Shown one piece after another: positions 22,562-34,590 of a stretch of DNA of 64,000 bases. Source of the DNA: Chlorocebus sabaeus (Eukaryota; Chordata; Mammalia; Primates; Cercopithecidae); the NCBI RefSeq assembly GCF_047675955.1, contig NC_132912.1, positions 84,096,382 through 84,160,381 on the forward strand, in the 5' to 3' direction. The notes below the pieces were generated by a model. That model ran no database searches. It was given only the letters and a program-made list of their open reading frames with translations, and was not told where the DNA came from. Every line of letters begins with the position of its first letter. The stretch's first letter is position 1. A program made the translations under genes and the position numbers.

Positions 22562-24579
22562 CCTACATGCTGTGTCTGCCGCCTGGCAAAGGGGACATCT
22601 AGAGTTCCACTGCTCTCTTAAGAAAGGCCAGAAACAAATATCCTCTACTCTGGAATGATCAGAAGTCCAATGTCCTGCTGCCCTGCAGGCTCCTCTCCCT
22701 CTTCACAAATATACAAGTTGGACCAGGGATGGGGATAAATCAGGAAACAGGAACCTAATTCAGTGTTCCCTCTCAAGTTTATGACTTCTTTTCTTCCTGC
22801 GAGCTTTTATTTAATATGGCAGTGAGGCAGTTTGCCTCTTCATCTATTTTTTAAAATCTATTGTTTATGCCCTGGGTCCTTCAAGGTTTGGACTTTTAAA
22901 ACCCATGGGCATGGCATTGACTTTATTGATTTTCACATTCTGCTGTGTCCTGCTTTCTCTGAAGCTGTAAGCAGAGAACAACTTCGCTCCTGCTTAAATA
23001 AGAGAAATATCATGAAGTAAAGTCAAGAGTGAAGGGAAAAATAAACCTACTACAATGCATCAAATGTTTATCTTGCTATATAATTCTACAGAATAATATT
23101 AAGGAATTTCAAAGAAATGATCATGAATTTTTAGAAAACATACATGTATCTAGAAGAAAATTTACTAAAATATGGTAGTTTTCTACAGAAAAATGGGTGT
23201 ACCTATACAACCTTTGTCTCAAACCTGAGAAAGATCAAAATGTCACAGTATTCAGTCACAGAGGACCCTTTCAAGAGGTGAAGTGTGTGCTTCACAAATC
23301 CTGTCAATCAAACTGTAAGGCCTCTAGGAATTCGGAGGCACTTCAGCCATCTCAAAATAACCTAAACATCGAGAAAGGATTATCATGAAAAATAAATGTG
23401 GATGTGGCCTTTGTATAAAGACATGAACACCATCAAAACCCAGTGAAGACCACCCCTCTGCCCAAGTTTTCAAGAAAAGTGTTTCAGCAAAAACGCTGCC
23501 AGATGGTCCTAAAAATGACGAGTACAAAATGATGGGAGCCTGTTGGGTCTGCAAATGCTACTGGTGCTGAAGCAGGTGGACATACCACTCAGCAGCAAAC
23601 ACATGCAAACCATGTTTTACAGTTGTTTTACTATGGACTAAGAGTGAGATGGGGACACCTGTGTATGGCATTTATTTTGCAAAAGTTTAAATAATAAGAT
23701 AGTTTTTCCACAGACAACATTCACTGGAAGAACTAGTTGTAGAGACTGTGTCATCTACCTGTTCTCAAAGACATTCAACATTTTTCTGATACCATCGAGT
23801 GTTCTCAGTATTTTCTGAGAGGGTTGATTTCAGGGTCTCCTAAAACAGGTAGGAGAAGAAATGACAACCAAGCAGACTTTTGTGACTAATAGTTATAAAA
23901 AAAAAAAGGCTTTTTGAGAAAGCTGTATTTGTAGATGTTTGCTAACAGCCTGCTTTTCTGCAGAAATCTCCCCAGGGCTAGAGATCAGTATGCAGTTTAC
24001 AGATGTAGTTGATAAGTTAAACCCAGAAAGCTTTCTGGTAGAAACAGATGTCATGGTTGTTCTCTGGGTTAGGGTTGGTGCCCCGCCATAGAGAGAAGTG
24101 TTTTTGAGGTAGTAGTGTAGTTTTTAGATTGCTATTGATTTGAATGAGGCACTAAATTATTTGATTATTGTTTAGCGAGTTCTGTCAAATCATCCTTGGA
24201 TAAAAATCTTCAATGGCTTCTTACCACATTGAGAAAATATATTTAAAATTCCATGAGATTTTGCCTTAGTATGGTAACTGCTTACACCATTATTATTGTG
24301 TCCCTCTTGTCTCTTGCGATGGTCTAACTTCACTATTCTGTTTTGTTTTGTTTATTATTTTAGTTTTTCCAGATGGTCAGACTCACGTCTGGGTTTTCAG
24401 GCAATACAATAATTTCTGGCTTAAATGTGTGTTTGTTCTCTTGCCTGAAATACACACATGCACGCATACACTCCTGATATTTTAAAAAGTAATTCCTACT
24501 AATTTATTTAGGAAACTTTGTTTACTTTCAACCTAAATTTTATCTTCCTCTTGAAATTTCTAATAAGTAGTGCTTTTCC
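22562..24579. other. No established gene
   Basis: Mostly unique. At 23189-23388 (plus) a 66-codon open stretch follows TTTCTACAG, reads EKWVYLYNLCLKPEKDQ at its start and stops just before AATAAA. It resembles a terminal exon only superficially. I recognise no protein. Confidence 0.35.
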
Positions 24580-24755
24580 TTCCTTGCACTCATTATATTT
24601 TATCATTATTTACTTGTGATATTTTAAAGAATCTGTTATTTCTGCTGCACTATAATTTCCATGAGCATAAGGATATTGCCTGCCTTATTTATCATGATTA
24701 ACCTGTGTAGGTCACTACACATAGAATACATAAATATTCAATCAATATTCAGGGA
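24580..24755 (+). mobile_element. L2 LINE 3'-end fragment
   Basis: CTATAATTTCCATGAGCATA, GGATATTGCCTGCCTTATTT and ATAGAATACATAAATATTCA are colinear with the L2 3' end. Confidence 0.55.
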
Positions 24756-25147
24756 TAAATTAATAAAAGGATATATAAGTGAACCTTTCTTAATAGAAAT
24801 TTTTGTAAACATATATTTAATATTTTGTACACATGTATTTAATATTAGCATTCTTCTTCCTATTATTGCTATATGACCTAAAATTTTTGTAACTTAATAG
24901 AAATTTTAAATTCCTGTTTATGTGATTGTACTTTGAAAATTCCCATTTAGCCTAATGAACACAGTAGTTTGCTGCTACTCACATGTTTAAGATTTAAACC
25001 TTGATCTGTCTTCTTCCAGGAACAAAAGATCTATAAATAGTTTCTGATTATTTGCATAGACAAGGAGAGAGCATGACAGCACTTCTTAATACATTGCATG
25101 TAAAAAGATACATTGTTTAGGAGAAAGGGAAATTGGTATCATCTAAA
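24756..25147. other. No gene or clear repeat
   Basis: AT-rich flank of the L1 cluster. No TSD for the next L1 could be matched here. Confidence 0.4.
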
Positions 25148-25740
25148 ATTTTGTAACCTGAGACTTTGATGAAGTTTCTTATCAGCTTAAGGAGATTTTG
25201 GGTTGAGACGATGGGGTTTTCTAAATATACAATCATGTCATCTGCAAACAGGGACAATTTGACTTCCTCTTTTCCTAACTGAATACCCTTTATTTCTTTC
25301 TCTTGCCTGATTGTCTTGGGCAGAAGTTCCAACACAATGTTGAATATGAGTGGTAAGAGAGGGCATCCCTGTCTTGTGCCAGTTTTCAAAGGGAATTTTT
25401 CCAGTTTTTGCTCATTCAGTATGATATTGGCTGTGGGTTTGTCATAAATAGCTCTTATTATTTTGAGATACATTCCATCAATACCGAATTTATTGAGAGT
25501 TTTTAGCATGAAGGGCTGTTGAATTTTGTCAAAGAACTTTTCTGCATCTATTGAGATAATCATGTGGTTTTTGTCTTTGGTTCTGTTTATATACTGGATT
25601 ACATTTTTTGATTTGCATATGCTGAACCAGTCTTGCATCCCAGGGATGAAGCCCACTTGATCATGGTGGATAAGCTTTTTGATGTGCTGCTGGATTCGAT
25701 TTCCCAGTATTTTACTGAGGATTTTTGCATTGATGTTCAT
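25117..25740 (-). pseudogene. L1 ORF2 reverse-transcriptase remnant (inverted piece)
   Basis: 207-codon open frame with fingers/palm text (YINRTKDKNHMIISIDAEKF), a GTRQGCPLLP motif and the catalytic FADD. The intact human L1 ORF2 protein is about 1275 residues. This piece lacks the endonuclease and C-terminal domain, and its last codons run into flanking DNA. It is part of the inverted half of the L1 insertion and is not a functional gene. Confidence 0.85.
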
Positions 25741-28190
25741 CAGGGATATTGGTCTAAAATTCTCTTTTTTTGTTGTGTCTCTGCCAGGCTTTGGTATCAG
25801 GATGATGTTGGCCTCATAAAATGAGTTAGGGAGGATTCCCTCTTTTTCTATTGATTGGAATAGTTTCAGAAGGAATGGTACCAGGTCCTCCTTGTACCTC
25901 TGGTAGAATTCGGCTATGAATCCATCTGGTCCTGGACTTTTTTTGGTTGGTAGGCTATTTATTATTGCCTCAATATCAGAGTCTGGTTATTGGTCTATTC
26001 AGGGATTCAACTTCTTCCTAGTTTAGTCTTGGGAGAGTGTATGTTTTCCAGGAATTTATCCATTTCTTCTAGGTTTTCTAGGTTATTTGCGTAGAGGTTT
26101 TTATAAGATTCTCTGATGGTAGTTGGTATTTCTGTTGGATTGGTGGTGATATCCCCTTTATCATTTTTTATTGCATCTATTTGATTATTTCTCTTTTCTT
26201 CTTTATTAGCCTTGCTAGCAGTCTATTAATTTTGTTGATCTTTTCAAAAAACTAGCTCCTGGATTCACTGATTTTTTGAAGGATTTCCTTAAGCTAATAA
26301 GCAACTTCGGCAAAGTCTCAGGATACAAAATCTACGTGCTAAAATCACAAGCATTCTTATACACCAATAACAGACAAACAGAGAGCCAAATCATGAATGA
26401 ACTACCATTCACAATAGCTTCAAAGAGAATAAAATACCTAGTAATCCAATTTTCAAGGGATGTAAAGGACTTCTTCAAGGAGAACTACAAACCACTGCTC
26501 AATGAAATATAAGAGGACACAAACAAATGGAAGAACATTCCATGCACATGGATAGGAAGAACCAATATCATGAAAATGGCCATACTGCCCAAGGTAATTT
26601 ATAGATTCAATGCCATCCCCATTAAGCTACCAATGACTTTCTTCAGAGAATTGGAAAAAACCACTTTAAAATTCATATGGAACCAAAAAAGCCTGCATTG
26701 CCAAGACAATCCTAAGCCAAAAGAACAAAGCTGGAAACATCATATTACCTGACTTCAAACTATACTACAAGGCTACAGTAACCAAAACAGCATGGTACTG
26801 GTACCAAAACAGAGATATAGACCAATAGAACAGAACGGAGCCGTCAGAAATAATACCACACATCTACAACCATCTGATCTTTGACAAACATGGTAAAAAC
26901 AAGAAATGGGGGAAGGATTCCCTATTTAATAAATGGTGCTGGGAAAACTGGGTAGCCATAAGTAGAAAGCTGAAACTGGATCACTTCCTTACACCTTATA
27001 CAAACATTAATTCAAGATGGATTCGAGACTTAAATGTTAGACCTAAAACCATAAAAACCCTAGAAGAAAACCTAAGCAGTACCACTCAGGACATAGGCAT
27101 TGACAAGGACTTCATGTCTAAAACACCAAAAGCAGTGGCAACCAAAGCCAAAATTGACAAATGGGATCTAATTAAACTAAAGAGCTTCTGCACAGCAAAA
27201 GAAACTACCATCAGAGTGAACAGGCAACCCATAGAATGTGAGAAAATTTTTGCAATATACTCATCTGATAAAGGGCTAATATCCAGAACCTACAAAGAAC
27301 TCAAACAAATTTACAAGAAAAAAAAAAAAAACCATCAATAAGTGGGCAAAGGATATGAACAGACACTTCTCAAAAGAAGACATGTATGCAGCCAGCAGAC
27401 ACATGAAATAATGCTCATCATCACTGGCCATCAGAGAAATGCAAATCAAAACCACAATGAGATACCATCTCACACCAGTTAGAATGGTGATCATTAAAAA
27501 GTCAGGAAACAACAGGCGCTGGAGAGGATGTGGAGAAATAGGAACACTTTTACACTGTTGGTAAGACTGTAAACTAGTTCAACCATTGTGGAAAACAGTG
27601 TGGTGGGTCCTCAAGGATCTAGAACTAGAAATACCATTTGACCCAGCCACCCCATTACTGTGTATATACCCAAAGGATTATATAGCAGGCTGCTATAAAG
27701 ACACATGCACACGTATGTTTATTGCAGCACTATTTACAATAGCAAAGAATTGGAATCAACCCAAATGTTCATCATTGATAGACTGGATTAAGAAAATGTG
27801 ACACACATACACCATGGAATACTATGTAGCCATAAAAAATGATGAGTTCATGTCCTTTTTAGGGACATGGATGCAGCTGGAAACCATAATTTTCAGCAAA
27901 CTATCGCAAGAACAGAAAATCAAACACCACATGTTCTCACTCATAGGTGGGAATTGAACAATGAGATCACTCGGACATAGGAAGGGGAACATCACACACC
28001 GGGTCCTATTGTGGGGAGGGGGCAGGGGGAGGGATAGCATTAGGAGATATACCTAATGTAAATGACGAGTTAATGGGTGCAGCACACCAACACGGCACAT
28101 GTATACATATGTAACAAACCTGCACGTTGTGCACATATACCCTAGAACTTAAAATAAAAACAAACAAACAACAACAACCAAAAAAAACAC
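25148..28190 (+). mobile_element. 5'-inverted L1PA-type insertion (about 3.0 kb)
   Basis: 25148-26280 is ORF2 in antisense (reverse transcriptase; FADD motif in SLFADDMIVYLEN, minus frame 25117-25740). At 26280/26281 the text switches to sense ORF2 and continues to the 3' UTR and an A-rich tail. The sense part starts at ATTTCCTTAAGCTAATAAGC. The outer end of the inverted part covers the same L1 position (reverse of AACCTGAGACTTTGATGAAG), so about 45-50 nt of L1 are present twice. That is the expected layout of twin priming. No TSD found. All ORF2 pieces are broken. Confidence 0.9.
26276..27801 (+). pseudogene. L1 ORF2 C-terminal remnant, frame-broken
   Basis: Sense half of the same L1. Open pieces at 26276-26512, 26570-26752, 27114-27341 and 27586-27801 carry successive L1 ORF2 segments (for example MKMAILPKVIYRFNAIPIK and FAIYSSDKGLISRTYKEL). 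The frame is interrupted repeatedly, so no product is expected. Confidence 0.85.
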
Positions 28191-29210
28191 TTTTATTTTA
28201 GGTGGTCCATGTGAAGGTTTTTACATAAGTGAATTCATGTCATGGCGTTTGTTGTACAAACTATTTCATCACCCAGGTGCATCGTTCAGTACCTAATAAT
28301 TTTGTTTCCTGTTCTTCTCCCTCCTCTTACCCTCCATTAAGTAGATGCCAGTGTCTGTTGTTCCCTTCTTTGTGACCATGAGTTCTCATCATTTAGCTCC
28401 GATTTGTAAGTATTTGGTTTTCTATTCCTCCATTAGTTTGCTAAAGATAACAGCCTATTAATGTTACTAACTCTCAATAAACTAGGTGTTGAAGGAACAT
28501 ACCTCAAAATAATAAGAGCCATCTATGACAAACCCACAGCCAACCTTATACTGAATGGGCAAAAGTTGGAAGGATTCCCCTTGAAAACCGGCACAAAACA
28601 AGAGGCCCTCTCTCACCACTCCTATTCAACATAATCTAGGAAGTGCTAGCCAGAGCAATCAAGCAAGAAAAAGAAATAAAGGGCATCAAAATAGGAATAG
28701 AGGAAGTCAAACTATCCCTATTTGCAGATGACATGATTCTATATCTAGAAAACCCCATAGTCTTGGCCCAAAAGCTCCTTCAGCTGATAAGCAACTTCAG
28801 CAAAGTTTCAGGACACACAATCAATGTAAAAAAATCACTAGCATTCCTATACACCACCAACAGCCAAACCAAGAGCCTAATCAGGAAAGCAATCACATTC
28901 ACAATTGCCACAAAAAGAATAAAATATCTAGGAACACAGCTAACCACGGAGGAGAAAGATATCTACAATGAAAATTTTAAAACACCATTCAAAGAAGTCA
29001 GAAAGGACACAAACAAATGGAAAAACATCCAATGCTTATGGATAGGATGAATCAATTTCATTAAAATGGTTTACTGCCCAAAGCAATCTACAAGTTCAAT
29101 GCTGTTATTATCAGACTACCAATGAAATTCTTCACAGAACTAGAAAACACTATTTTAAAATTTGTATAGAACCATAAAAGACCCTGAACAACCAAGGAAA
29201 TCCTAGGCAT
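28191..29210 (-). mobile_element. Older primate L1, rearranged, minus strand
   Basis: 28191-28460 is the reverse of an L1PB-like 3' end (GGTGGTCCATGTGAAGG, TTCATCACCCAGGTGCATC, CATGAGTTCTCATCATTTAG). From about 28461 the text flips to plus-strand ORF2 (frame 28643-29050 with SLFADDMILYLEN) up to about 29210. Read as a minus-strand insertion this is a 5' inversion with about 1 kb of L1 lost at the junction. It abuts the tail of the preceding L1, so the two elements are tail to tail. Confidence 0.75.
28643..29050 (+). pseudogene. L1 ORF2 reverse-transcriptase remnant
   Basis: 135-codon frame with the FADD catalytic motif and the downstream FSKVSGHTINVKKS text. It lacks the endonuclease and C-terminal parts and ends at a stop in WKNIQCLWIG. 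It is the inverted portion of the rearranged L1. Confidence 0.85.
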
Positions 29211-29294
29211 GTCTAATAGACCTTATCTCAGGCACCTGCTGGCAATGCTTCTCAATGATTTGGTCATTAAGCATCTGCCTTTGCTACTTAGACT

Positions 29295-29465
29295 TGTCTT
29301 TCCTATATCTGGCTAACCTCAGAATCTCCAGGACGTTTTTACTTAAATACCAGTTGCCAGTAATCATTGCTAAAATGAGTCTGTGCTAGGAGCTCTAGAA
29401 TCTGTATTTTTAAAAATTTCTCCAGAAGCTGACATAGACAAAATGTCAACATACTGGGTAGAGAC
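29295..29465 (+). mobile_element. Possible MER5-like fragment
   Basis: CTCAGAATCTCCAGGACG, GAATCTGTATTTTTAAAAA and TTTCTCCAGAAGCTGACA follow MER5 order loosely. Confidence 0.4.
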
Positions 29466-30984
29466 TTGAAAAACCTGGCTTATCCAGTGCCTCAGAGATG
29501 CTGATTGCTTTCTTTTCTTTGCAGTTGTAAAATTAATATATAAAATTGTAGAAATCTTAGAAAATACAATTTAAAAATCCCATATTACTCATAAAATCAA
29601 AGTATAGCTATAATTAATAATTTTATTTTAATTTATCTAATATATACTCTGTTTCACAAAAAATATATTACACATGTATATGGTATTATGATAATAGGTT
29701 CATATTATTGTACACCATTGTCTTATTTAAGATTTAATGAACATTTTCTCAAAGTATTAAAAAGTCTTTAAAAATAGAATGCAATAACATTTTTTGATAT
29801 GTGATTTATGTCATGGCCACTATTTATCATCTAGCTTAATTATTGTCTCATAAAAATACTGTAATCAATGCTTTTAGTTACGAATGTTAGTCTTTTCTTA
29901 TTTTCATAAGTAGAAAGTCAAATAACTATGCTAAAATGAAAAACCTATGTGGACCACTGCCAAAGCCCGCACTGAGTTTGTCATTGCCCTGAGAATTTAA
30001 AAGGTAAGAAAGAAATGGACAAGGTTGTGTAGGAAGGTATTCATGTATAGTTAATAGAATCTTAGATTTCTCCTTTATAGAGAACAACTACAAAAATATG
30101 CATCCTCAGCAAAGATGTATTTCATAAGTAAAAAAAAAAAAAAAAGTTATGGCTGGGTAATGTGAAATTGAACATGTAACCTGTTTTCCTTTCTCCTTTT
30201 CCTTAACTGCTCTCTGTGACACCTACAGGTATTTTCAAAAATTTATTGAAAGCTATCTCAAAGATGGCTAATCTTCAACAAATGATAGTTTGAAGCGCAT
30301 TTGATTATGAATTTTTTTCTGAGACTAATAATTTCAATAATTCCAGTAGTGTGTTTTATAAATCCAGATGCTTAAAGATAATTGATTTGTATCTTTTATG
30401 TAGAAATGAAAACAATTTCAAGTACCTTGTGAAAAATTCTGAGTCAGTACTCATGAGATAAGCTGTCAAGATCAGCTAATCAGCTGACCTCAGCTCTACT
30501 GAGAATGTGAAATTTCTTTGCATGGCTTTCTTTTTTCTATTTAAGATTTATTTATATTTATATTAATCCCTCAATGGCTTATATTCTGATGATCTTTCTA
30601 CTTTCAATGTTTCTCCTAAATAGGATTTTTAATTAAATTGCTGACTGTCTATATACTGTTTTGAGAATGGTGGAAAATGGTTAAGAAACACTAGAATTAT
30701 AAACTGAAATCTGAATATTGCTAAATCTTTTCTGATTATAAAAAACCTAGAGTTGGAATATTATGTTCATAAAATAACTGGTATTAAAAATATTATATGT
30801 CACATCTCAGAGTAGGCTAAAAATTTAAAAAGTGACCCTGGAAGAATTTATTTGTGTGATTAATTTTTAATAAAAATTTCTAAAGCAGTGAAGTTTGATT
30901 TAACTGTACAATAGAACCAGCAAGGTGAGAAGGAGTAAAAATAAAATGGAAATAACATTTAATCAGTGTGTGCCTGTTGTGAAA
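29466..30984. other. No gene or clear repeat
   Basis: AT-rich unique-looking DNA with an A15 run near 30131. No supported frame. Confidence 0.45.
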
Positions 30985-31345
30985 GATAGGCTAGCAGAAT
31001 GAAGATGGCTCCACTTAACTTCCTGGGAAGGACCTCAGACTCCAGCAGACTTTGTGTACACCCAGCGTGCTAGGCTGGAATAAGCAGACGAAGGTGTCCT
31101 GCATGGGCATCCATCTGCAGCCTTGCTAATTATAAGAGAGCTGGGCTTAACTGATGAAATGCTGCAAACACTAACTTTTGACAATGAGAGAGGATTTTGA
31201 AATTAGAAGGGTTACGTTAGTCTTCAACTAAATCTTATCAGGTAGCACAAGTGACAGTTAAATCATTCTCAGCAAGGCAGCTTGCTGCTCCAAACGTGTG
31301 GTTTTCTCATAGTTCTGTCCTCTGAAATCCCCTCCACAGAAAAGG
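30985..31345. mobile_element. Possible old LTR-like repeat
   Basis: GC-richer block with AATGAAGATGGCTCCACTTA, GCAGCCTTGCTAATTATAAG and CTCCAAACGTGTGGTTTTCT. The style is that of an ERV LTR, but I cannot assign family, ends or strand. Confidence 0.3.
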
Positions 31346-31484
31346 GCCTCTACATGTTTGTAAAGAGAGTAGCTCTAGATTATAACTAATTTCTTAGCCT
31401 GCTAACTGTACTTGCATTACATGAACAAACAGATAAAATTTGCAATCAGGTTTTAAAAATTATACATTCACAGGTTTAAAAGGA

Positions 31485-31630
31485 ACTTTCTCATTTCACA
31501 AGAAAACTGGGAGAATCCATGTAGTTTGCCTAAGGCCAAACAACTAATATGAATCGGAGCTGGTGTTGGAACCCTGGTCCGTTTACCCCAAGTTTATGTA
31601 ATTTTATCAAACCATACTGCCACCTGCTTC
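31485..31630 (-). mobile_element. MIR fragment (minus orientation)
   Basis: AAACTGGGAGAATCCATG, TTGCCTAAGGCCAAACAACT and GGTGTTGGAACCCTGGTC match the reversed MIR core. Confidence 0.7.
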
Positions 31631-31639
31631 GAGCATTTG

Positions 31640-32585
31640 ATGAAAACAGAATGTCAGCTGCTCCAGCAATTCACAAAATCTTAAACAACCATAATAGCTT
31701 TCAATGAATGTTGACTTGTATTAATTCAAGCTACTATCACGCTGTGATAGAACCATTATATCACAATATCAAATGCTGATTAAAAAATAATGGTAAGTTG
31801 ACTTTGTTTCAGCAGTAGTCCATATTCCATAAATATCATTCTTCTAAGACATTTTAAGTTTCATTCTCAATATGTATGGCAAATTATTTGCATCTATTAT
31901 AGTCTTTCTTCTAAAATATTTCCAATCTAAAATACCTCAAACTTGCCTTCCCCATGTTTGTATCTTTTATCACTAACATTTTTCATGCCTCCTATTCATT
32001 TATGTGATTTTGATTCCTGCAACTTTGTGTTCACACTGAAGACAAAGGCAAGGATTTTACACTACATTTCCAAAATGTTTATTCCTTTGGAACTTTGTTC
32101 TTGTCCCCCTGCCCCTACATTCATTTGTTTATCAGTTGCTCTTATTTCACAGATATGTATTATTGCCTGTTTTTCAAAATAATGAAGAAATGAGCAGTTG
32201 TGTAACATAAGGCACATCGGCTTCAGAGCAAGGGTTTAACATTTTTCTCACTATTACATTTAATACAATAAATCAGTTAAGTTGAAATATCTTAATGTGT
32301 TCTATATATTTTAAAATTTATTTGCAAATGCTGTGTCATATGGTATTTACACATTATATGGTGTTAAGTTAGAGAGTCTCTTATCGTGAGACCCGAAGTC
32401 TCACTGTCTGTCTCTTAGTAAGAGAAAGTGGGGAAATACATTAAGTATATAGGGCTCATGAATTTACTATTTAACTTAAAACAGTAATACGATGGTACAT
32501 TCAGGAGTTTTATGGGAAGAAATTGCCTAAATACATCACTTAGCAACAACAGTTTCTCACTGAATAACTTGTTACGTTGAGAAAA
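31640..32585. other. No gene or clear repeat
   Basis: Unique-looking DNA. The frame at 31943-32182 has no recognisable motif. Confidence 0.4.
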
Positions 32586-32920
32586 ATAAGGATTGTTGTT
32601 TTCTGTTTTTTATTTTTATTTTTATTTATTTTTATTTTTTTGAGGTGGCGTCTTGCTCTGTTGCTCAGGCTGGAGTGCAGTGGCGTGATCTGGGCTCACT
32701 GCAAGCTCCGCCTCCCGGGTTCACACCATTCTCCTGCCTCATCCTCTGGAGTAGCTGGGACTACAGGCGCCCACCACCACGCCCGGCTAATTTTTTTGTA
32801 TTTTTAGTAGAGACGGGGCTTCACCATGTTAGCCAGGATGGTTTCGATCTCCTGACCTCATGATCCACCCATCTCGGCCTCCCAAAGTGTTGGGATTACA
32901 GGCGTGAGATAAGGATTGTT
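32586..32920 (-). mobile_element. AluY-like, minus strand, slightly 5'-truncated, with TSD
   Basis: A (TTTTA)n-type tail at 32603-32640 is followed by reverse-complement Alu with Y-like text (GCAAGCTCCGCCTCCCGGGT, TTAGCCAGGATGGTTTCG). It stops at GGCGTGAG, about 20 nt short of the Alu 5' end. The 12-nt repeat ATAAGGATTGTT at 32586-32597 and 32909-32920 is the TSD, which shows the truncation occurred at insertion. Plus-strand frames at 32577-32863 are antisense-Alu frames. Confidence 0.93.
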
Positions 32921-33061
32921 ATTATGTTTTCTAGTAAATGCTTTTCATGTCAAGCAATAATAGTAAATATCCAAATAGTTGTATCCAAATAATACATATT
33001 AGTATAATCGATCATATTAAGCTACTTTTTCAGTCATACTAAAGCCCTCCCAGTTTCCCAA

Positions 33062-33222
33062 TTATTTTTTGATTGCACTGCGGGGCCACTATCATGACAA
33101 ATTGTGTCCACATATGTATAAGATTGTTTCTGAACTCTCTAGTCTGTGTCACTGTTCTATGTTTCTATCTTTGCACAATTATCATAGCACTTTTTAAAAC
33201 CATTCATTTATAATGAAACTTT
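33062..33222 (-). mobile_element. Ancient L1 ORF2 fragment, left arm of inverted repeat
   Basis: Reverse complement reads like diverged L1M ORF2 and aligns over its whole length with 33698-33870 in the opposite orientation. An example from the reverse complement is GTGGACACAATTTGTCATGA, against GTGGACAAAATTTGTCATGA in the right arm. Confidence 0.7.
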
Positions 33223-33499
33223 GCATTGTGTGTCCCAATTTTCCACAGTCTCTCTTGTTTTCAAGCCCTATCAGCTGCTTGAATATCTACCACAGAACAC
33301 CCCTCCAATGCCATCTATTGTCAAGCTGGCTCTTATTCATACTTTATGCCTCAGCAACAATTTCGCTCTTCTAGCAAGTTGTACTAATTCCTTATTAAAT
33401 ATCTGGAATGACTTTACCAAAAGAGATGTTAGGCCACTATTATGATTAATTATTTGAAATTAGAGAAATCTAAATAAATAGGGAAAATATGTAACATTT

Positions 33500-34171
33500 T
33501 TGGGTTTGAAGGTTTAGTATCATCAAAAAGATTTGCTTTCCCCAAACACGATTTATAAGCTAAATGCAGTTCCAAGAAAAATCCCTAGTTTTTTATCGAA
33601 GAAACTGAAATGTTAATTCTTAAATTTATATAAAAATATAGAAATAATAATCAACATAGTTTTGAAGAGAAAAAAGTTATAGCACTTAAACTACCCAACA
33701 CAAAGCTTCATTATAAACATACGGTTTTAAAAAGTGCTATGACAATTGTGCGAGGATAGAAACATAGACCAGTGGCACAGATAGAGAGTCCAGAAACAAT
33801 TTTATATGTATGTGGACAAAATTTGTCATGATGGTGGCCCTGCAGAGCAGTCAAAAAGGAATAATATTGTCAAAATGAAACAAAATATTAACATCAGCCC
33901 CTTTCCCATAATGATAAACAAAAATCAATTCAATATGTTTTTTAGCTGTAAAAAAAAGAACTCTACCACTTTCATGACTTTAGGATAGGCATAACTTTCC
34001 TAAACAGGATATAAAAAATAGTAACTATAAATAAAATCATTGATAAAGTATACTAAAATTAGAAACTTCTTTTCATCAAAAGACACAATTTGGAGAATAT
34101 AAAGGCAATTTACAGAGTTAGCAAATATTTAAAATACTGAATATAATTAGCAAAGGACTTGTAGCATGACC

Positions 34172-34203
<32 letters not shown>

Positions 34204-34590
34204 TTCTACAAATCAAGAAGGAAAAGACAGTCGGCGCTCTAACAGACAATGAGCAAGAGGCCAGAAGAGGATATCCAAATTACCAATAAATGTATGAAGC
34301 GGCTCTCAAAGTTGTTAATATAAGAGAAACACAAATTAAAGTCACCATGCTATATCTGTACACATTCATCAGAAAGGGTAAAATTAGACAGATTAACAAC
34401 ACTAAGTTTTGGTAATGATGTGTGGCAAATAAACCTTTCACATGCAGCTGATACAAGCATAAAAAGGTACAACCATTAAGAAGAAATATTTGTAGCTTTC
34501 TAGGACAGCTAAAAATATAGTACAGCTACATATGTATAAACATATTTAGATATGTATCCACAGAAATGCCATGGAAAAATTGTTGCCATA
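33500..34590 (+). mobile_element. Ancient L1M ORF2/3' region
   Basis: AAGCTAAATGCAGTTCCAAG, GATAGAAACATAGACCAGTG, TTTTCATCAAAAGACACAAT and CAAATTAAAGTCACCATGCT follow L1 ORF2 order. There is an A28 expansion at 34175-34202. No ORF of significant length survives. Confidence 0.8.

Noticed and set aside
32577..32863. Two overlapping plus frames of 72-76 codons
   Set aside because: Antisense-Alu translations of the minus-strand AluY-like element.
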